Below, one piece after another: positions 62,280 to 64,000 of a stretch of DNA of 64,000 nt. The notes below the pieces were generated by a model that was not told where the DNA came from, made no database searches, and saw nothing but the letters and a program-made list of their open reading frames with translations. The DNA is taken from NCBI GenBank assembly GCA_023512835.1, contig CM042084.1:16378403-16442402 (forward strand). The letters are read 5' to 3'. Within the stretch, counting starts at the first letter, position 1. The number at the start of each line of letters is the position of its first letter. Origin of the DNA: Taxillus chinensis. Taxonomy: Eukaryota > Streptophyta > Magnoliopsida > Santalales > Loranthaceae. A program made the position numbers and the translations under genes.

Positions 62280-63486
62280 GATAGACAAAACTCAAACATG
62301 TAAGTTGTTATTATGTTTGTTAAATTATGATCGATATGACGGATTGTAATTGATTTGTAATTTCTTTATTGATTTGGTATGTTAGAACAATTTCAAGAAA
62401 TCTTTATTTATTTACACTGACTCTTTAAAAATAAAAAAATTATTATTTACTCTCTATATAATATTATATTATTTTTCATTATTTTAATAAAAATAAAAAT
62501 AATTATTAAAGTCGAACGAAAAAATGCATATTATTTTTGACAAAGCTATTCAGCATATTCATTCGCTTTATACATTTTGTGATAAGTGACATTATTTTAT
62601 TAGATCATTCTTAATTCATTATTTATTTTAATATATTTTTTATACTAGATTACTAGAGTAGTTTTTTTTTTAATATTTTTTTCAATCCATTGCAATAAAT
62701 CCTGTTCTATAAAATATATTCTTTGTAATATTTCTATTAATATTTCTTTCACCTATAATCTTCGTAATATTTGACATCTTCATAATATATTTCTATTAAT
62801 ATTTTGTGCAGTGCAGGGATGCGGACGACAACAAGTGCGGTACTGACGATGCGAGTATGCAGTGGGGGATTGACATCGAAGGACGGGGGAGGTTCTGGTG
62901 GTGTGGTGGCAAATGAGGAGGGGGGATAGAGCGATTTGGAGGTCGCGGTGGAGAGATTTGGTGAGATCTGGCATTCACGGCAGGAAACAGGCAGGTAAGG
63001 TGGCACTGTCTTTGACTCTTTGACTTGACTCACTACGTTCGAAAAGAGAAATAGCACAATACAACGCAAGAAGGGTTGATATATATATATAACGTTGGAA
63101 ATAGTCTTATGTTTTTGATGATGTCCTGTCGGTTCGGTTCCCATCACTCTCTGATATCCAATGCAAGAAGGGTTGATTTTTCTTTTCTTCGCAGAGCTTT
63201 CCTTAATAGTGAAAAGAGTTTCAACTCCCTCGCCTCCCACCCCCCAATCTTGATCTTTCACTTTCTGCCTCCTCCCCATTCTCCAGTTTCTTCATGGGTC
63301 AATCCACGCTGCAAAACCCTCTATACTCGCCTCTCCAAATATACGGAAAACGCAAGAAATGTACAAGGAAAGTGCGCCTGTGTTTTTGCTACAGCTTCCT
63401 CTTAATATAACTTCGAAGGAATGTGGCACGTTTTGTGATTGCGCAATTAATTTGTTCCGTATCTCATAAATTTCAATGGTCTGGCG

Positions 63487-63540
<54 letters not shown>

Positions 63541-63709
63541 AGTATTCTCAGTACCCTTCAATTGAATCCAAATGAGTTGTTTTACACACGCATGAATAAA
63601 GTGCTCCTATTTTGTCTTTAATTCGTTTTCCTTTGGCGTGTACCTTCTCCAGTATATTTCCCCTCATTTAAATCGACATAATGCCATAAAGCCATATATA
63701 ATAATATAT
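62280..63709. other. Intergenic region with G-rich stretch and (AT)n run
   Basis: Positions 62810-63000 are G-rich on the plus strand (GGGGGATTGAC, GGACGGGGGAGG) and read open in three minus frames, which looks compositional. A 17-bp word GCAAGAAGGGTTGAT(A/T)T occurs at about 63066 and 63163. Positions 63170-63410 might contain a leader or a first exon but nothing is recognisable. Confidence 0.5.
63491..63537. repeat. (TA)n microsatellite
   Basis: About 23 uninterrupted TA units. Confidence 0.95.
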
Positions 63710-63996
63710 GATACAGCTTATGATGATAAATGAAGAAGAATTGAACTAAAACAAGGGAAAAATTGGGCTGAAATTCCTCATTTTCATTGACAAGAAAATA
63801 GCCATTTTATAGGCTAAAAACCAACGGTTATATAAAAATAGGCACCACTACCATCATGCTAGATACCACTAATATCATGCTAAACAACTCCTACAAACTA
63901 GGCAACAAACTGAAACTAACTACTGAACTCTAAAGACTAGGACAACCCACATTCGAAACATGCTGCAACTAATTTATTCAACAATCCCTCCCTTAA
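63710..63996 (-). mobile_element. 3' LTR and polypurine tract of a copia-like element, minus strand, cut by the window edge
   Basis: On the minus strand the sequence reads TTAAGGGAGGGAT (polypurine tract, 63996-63984) and then TGTTGAATAAATTAG (63983 leftwards), the typical start of a 3' LTR. The LTR contains a TATA-like CTATAAAATGG and a poly-A-like region and probably ends ...GCTGTATCA at 63710. The internal region would lie beyond position 64000. The inner end is well supported; the outer end is tentative because no target duplication can be checked. Confidence 0.7.
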
Positions 63997-64000
63997 ACCG

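Noticed and set aside
62749..63279. 176-codon open frame on the minus strand
   Set aside because: Runs over a G-rich stretch, several frames are open at once, and no domain or splice pattern is visible.

Overview
This 64 kb window is nuclear DNA from a flowering plant, most likely a eudicot. The protein-coding genes have GT-AG introns, plant-only families are present (class III peroxidase, LRR receptor-like protein, group-2 LEA protein), AT-rich intergenic DNA dominates, and plant-type transposons are everywhere (CACTA, Tourist-like MITEs, copia, TRIM, solo LTR). I cannot name the species. Coordinates for spliced genes were derived by hand from splice signals and checked for reading-frame phase.

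Layout. 0.7-5.1 kb is a CACTA-type DNA transposon. 5.1-14.7 kb is a tandem segmental duplication of an LRR receptor-like protein (RLP) locus on the minus strand. The right copy (10652-13894) is open; the left copy (6179-7911) lost its 5' half and promoter and carries a frameshift. A 314-bp foldback element lies between them. 14.7-17.5 kb is a decayed Ty1/copia element (primer-binding site, gag, protease, integrase; no reverse transcriptase seen), followed at once by a broken PLAC8 gene fragment (17.5-18.46 kb). 18.8-19.45 kb is homopolymer sequence that is probably unreliable.

20.1-22.6 kb holds a LEA group-2 gene (+) with a leader intron, an ABRE/G-box and a last coding exon of one codon plus stop. 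26.2-27.8 kb holds a small three-exon gene (+) for a 73-residue membrane-anchored protein. 29.75-33.03 kb holds a ten-exon gene (-) for a 537-residue multi-pass membrane protein. 37.29-44.59 kb holds a seven-exon gene (-) for a SANT/DUF3755-like nuclear protein, whose first introns are large and full of satellites and TE debris.

45-56 kb is gene-poor and contains a Tourist-like MITE, a complete TRIM with AATAT target duplications, a solo LTR with GTGTC target duplications and an orphan NAC-domain exon. 56.76-58.82 kb holds a four-exon class III peroxidase (+) that keeps all eight cysteines, the distal Arg and the proximal His but has Ser in place of the catalytic distal His. 61.5-62.3 kb holds an intronless TAF8-like (TFIID) gene (+). 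The window closes in the LTR and polypurine tract of a further copia-like element on the minus strand.

The genes do not form a pathway or cluster; the only linked unit is the RLP tandem duplication. I found no undescribed multi-gene system. The most unusual items are the peroxidase lacking its distal His, the internally deleted RLP copy with a readable breakpoint, the foldback element, and the intact TRIM.
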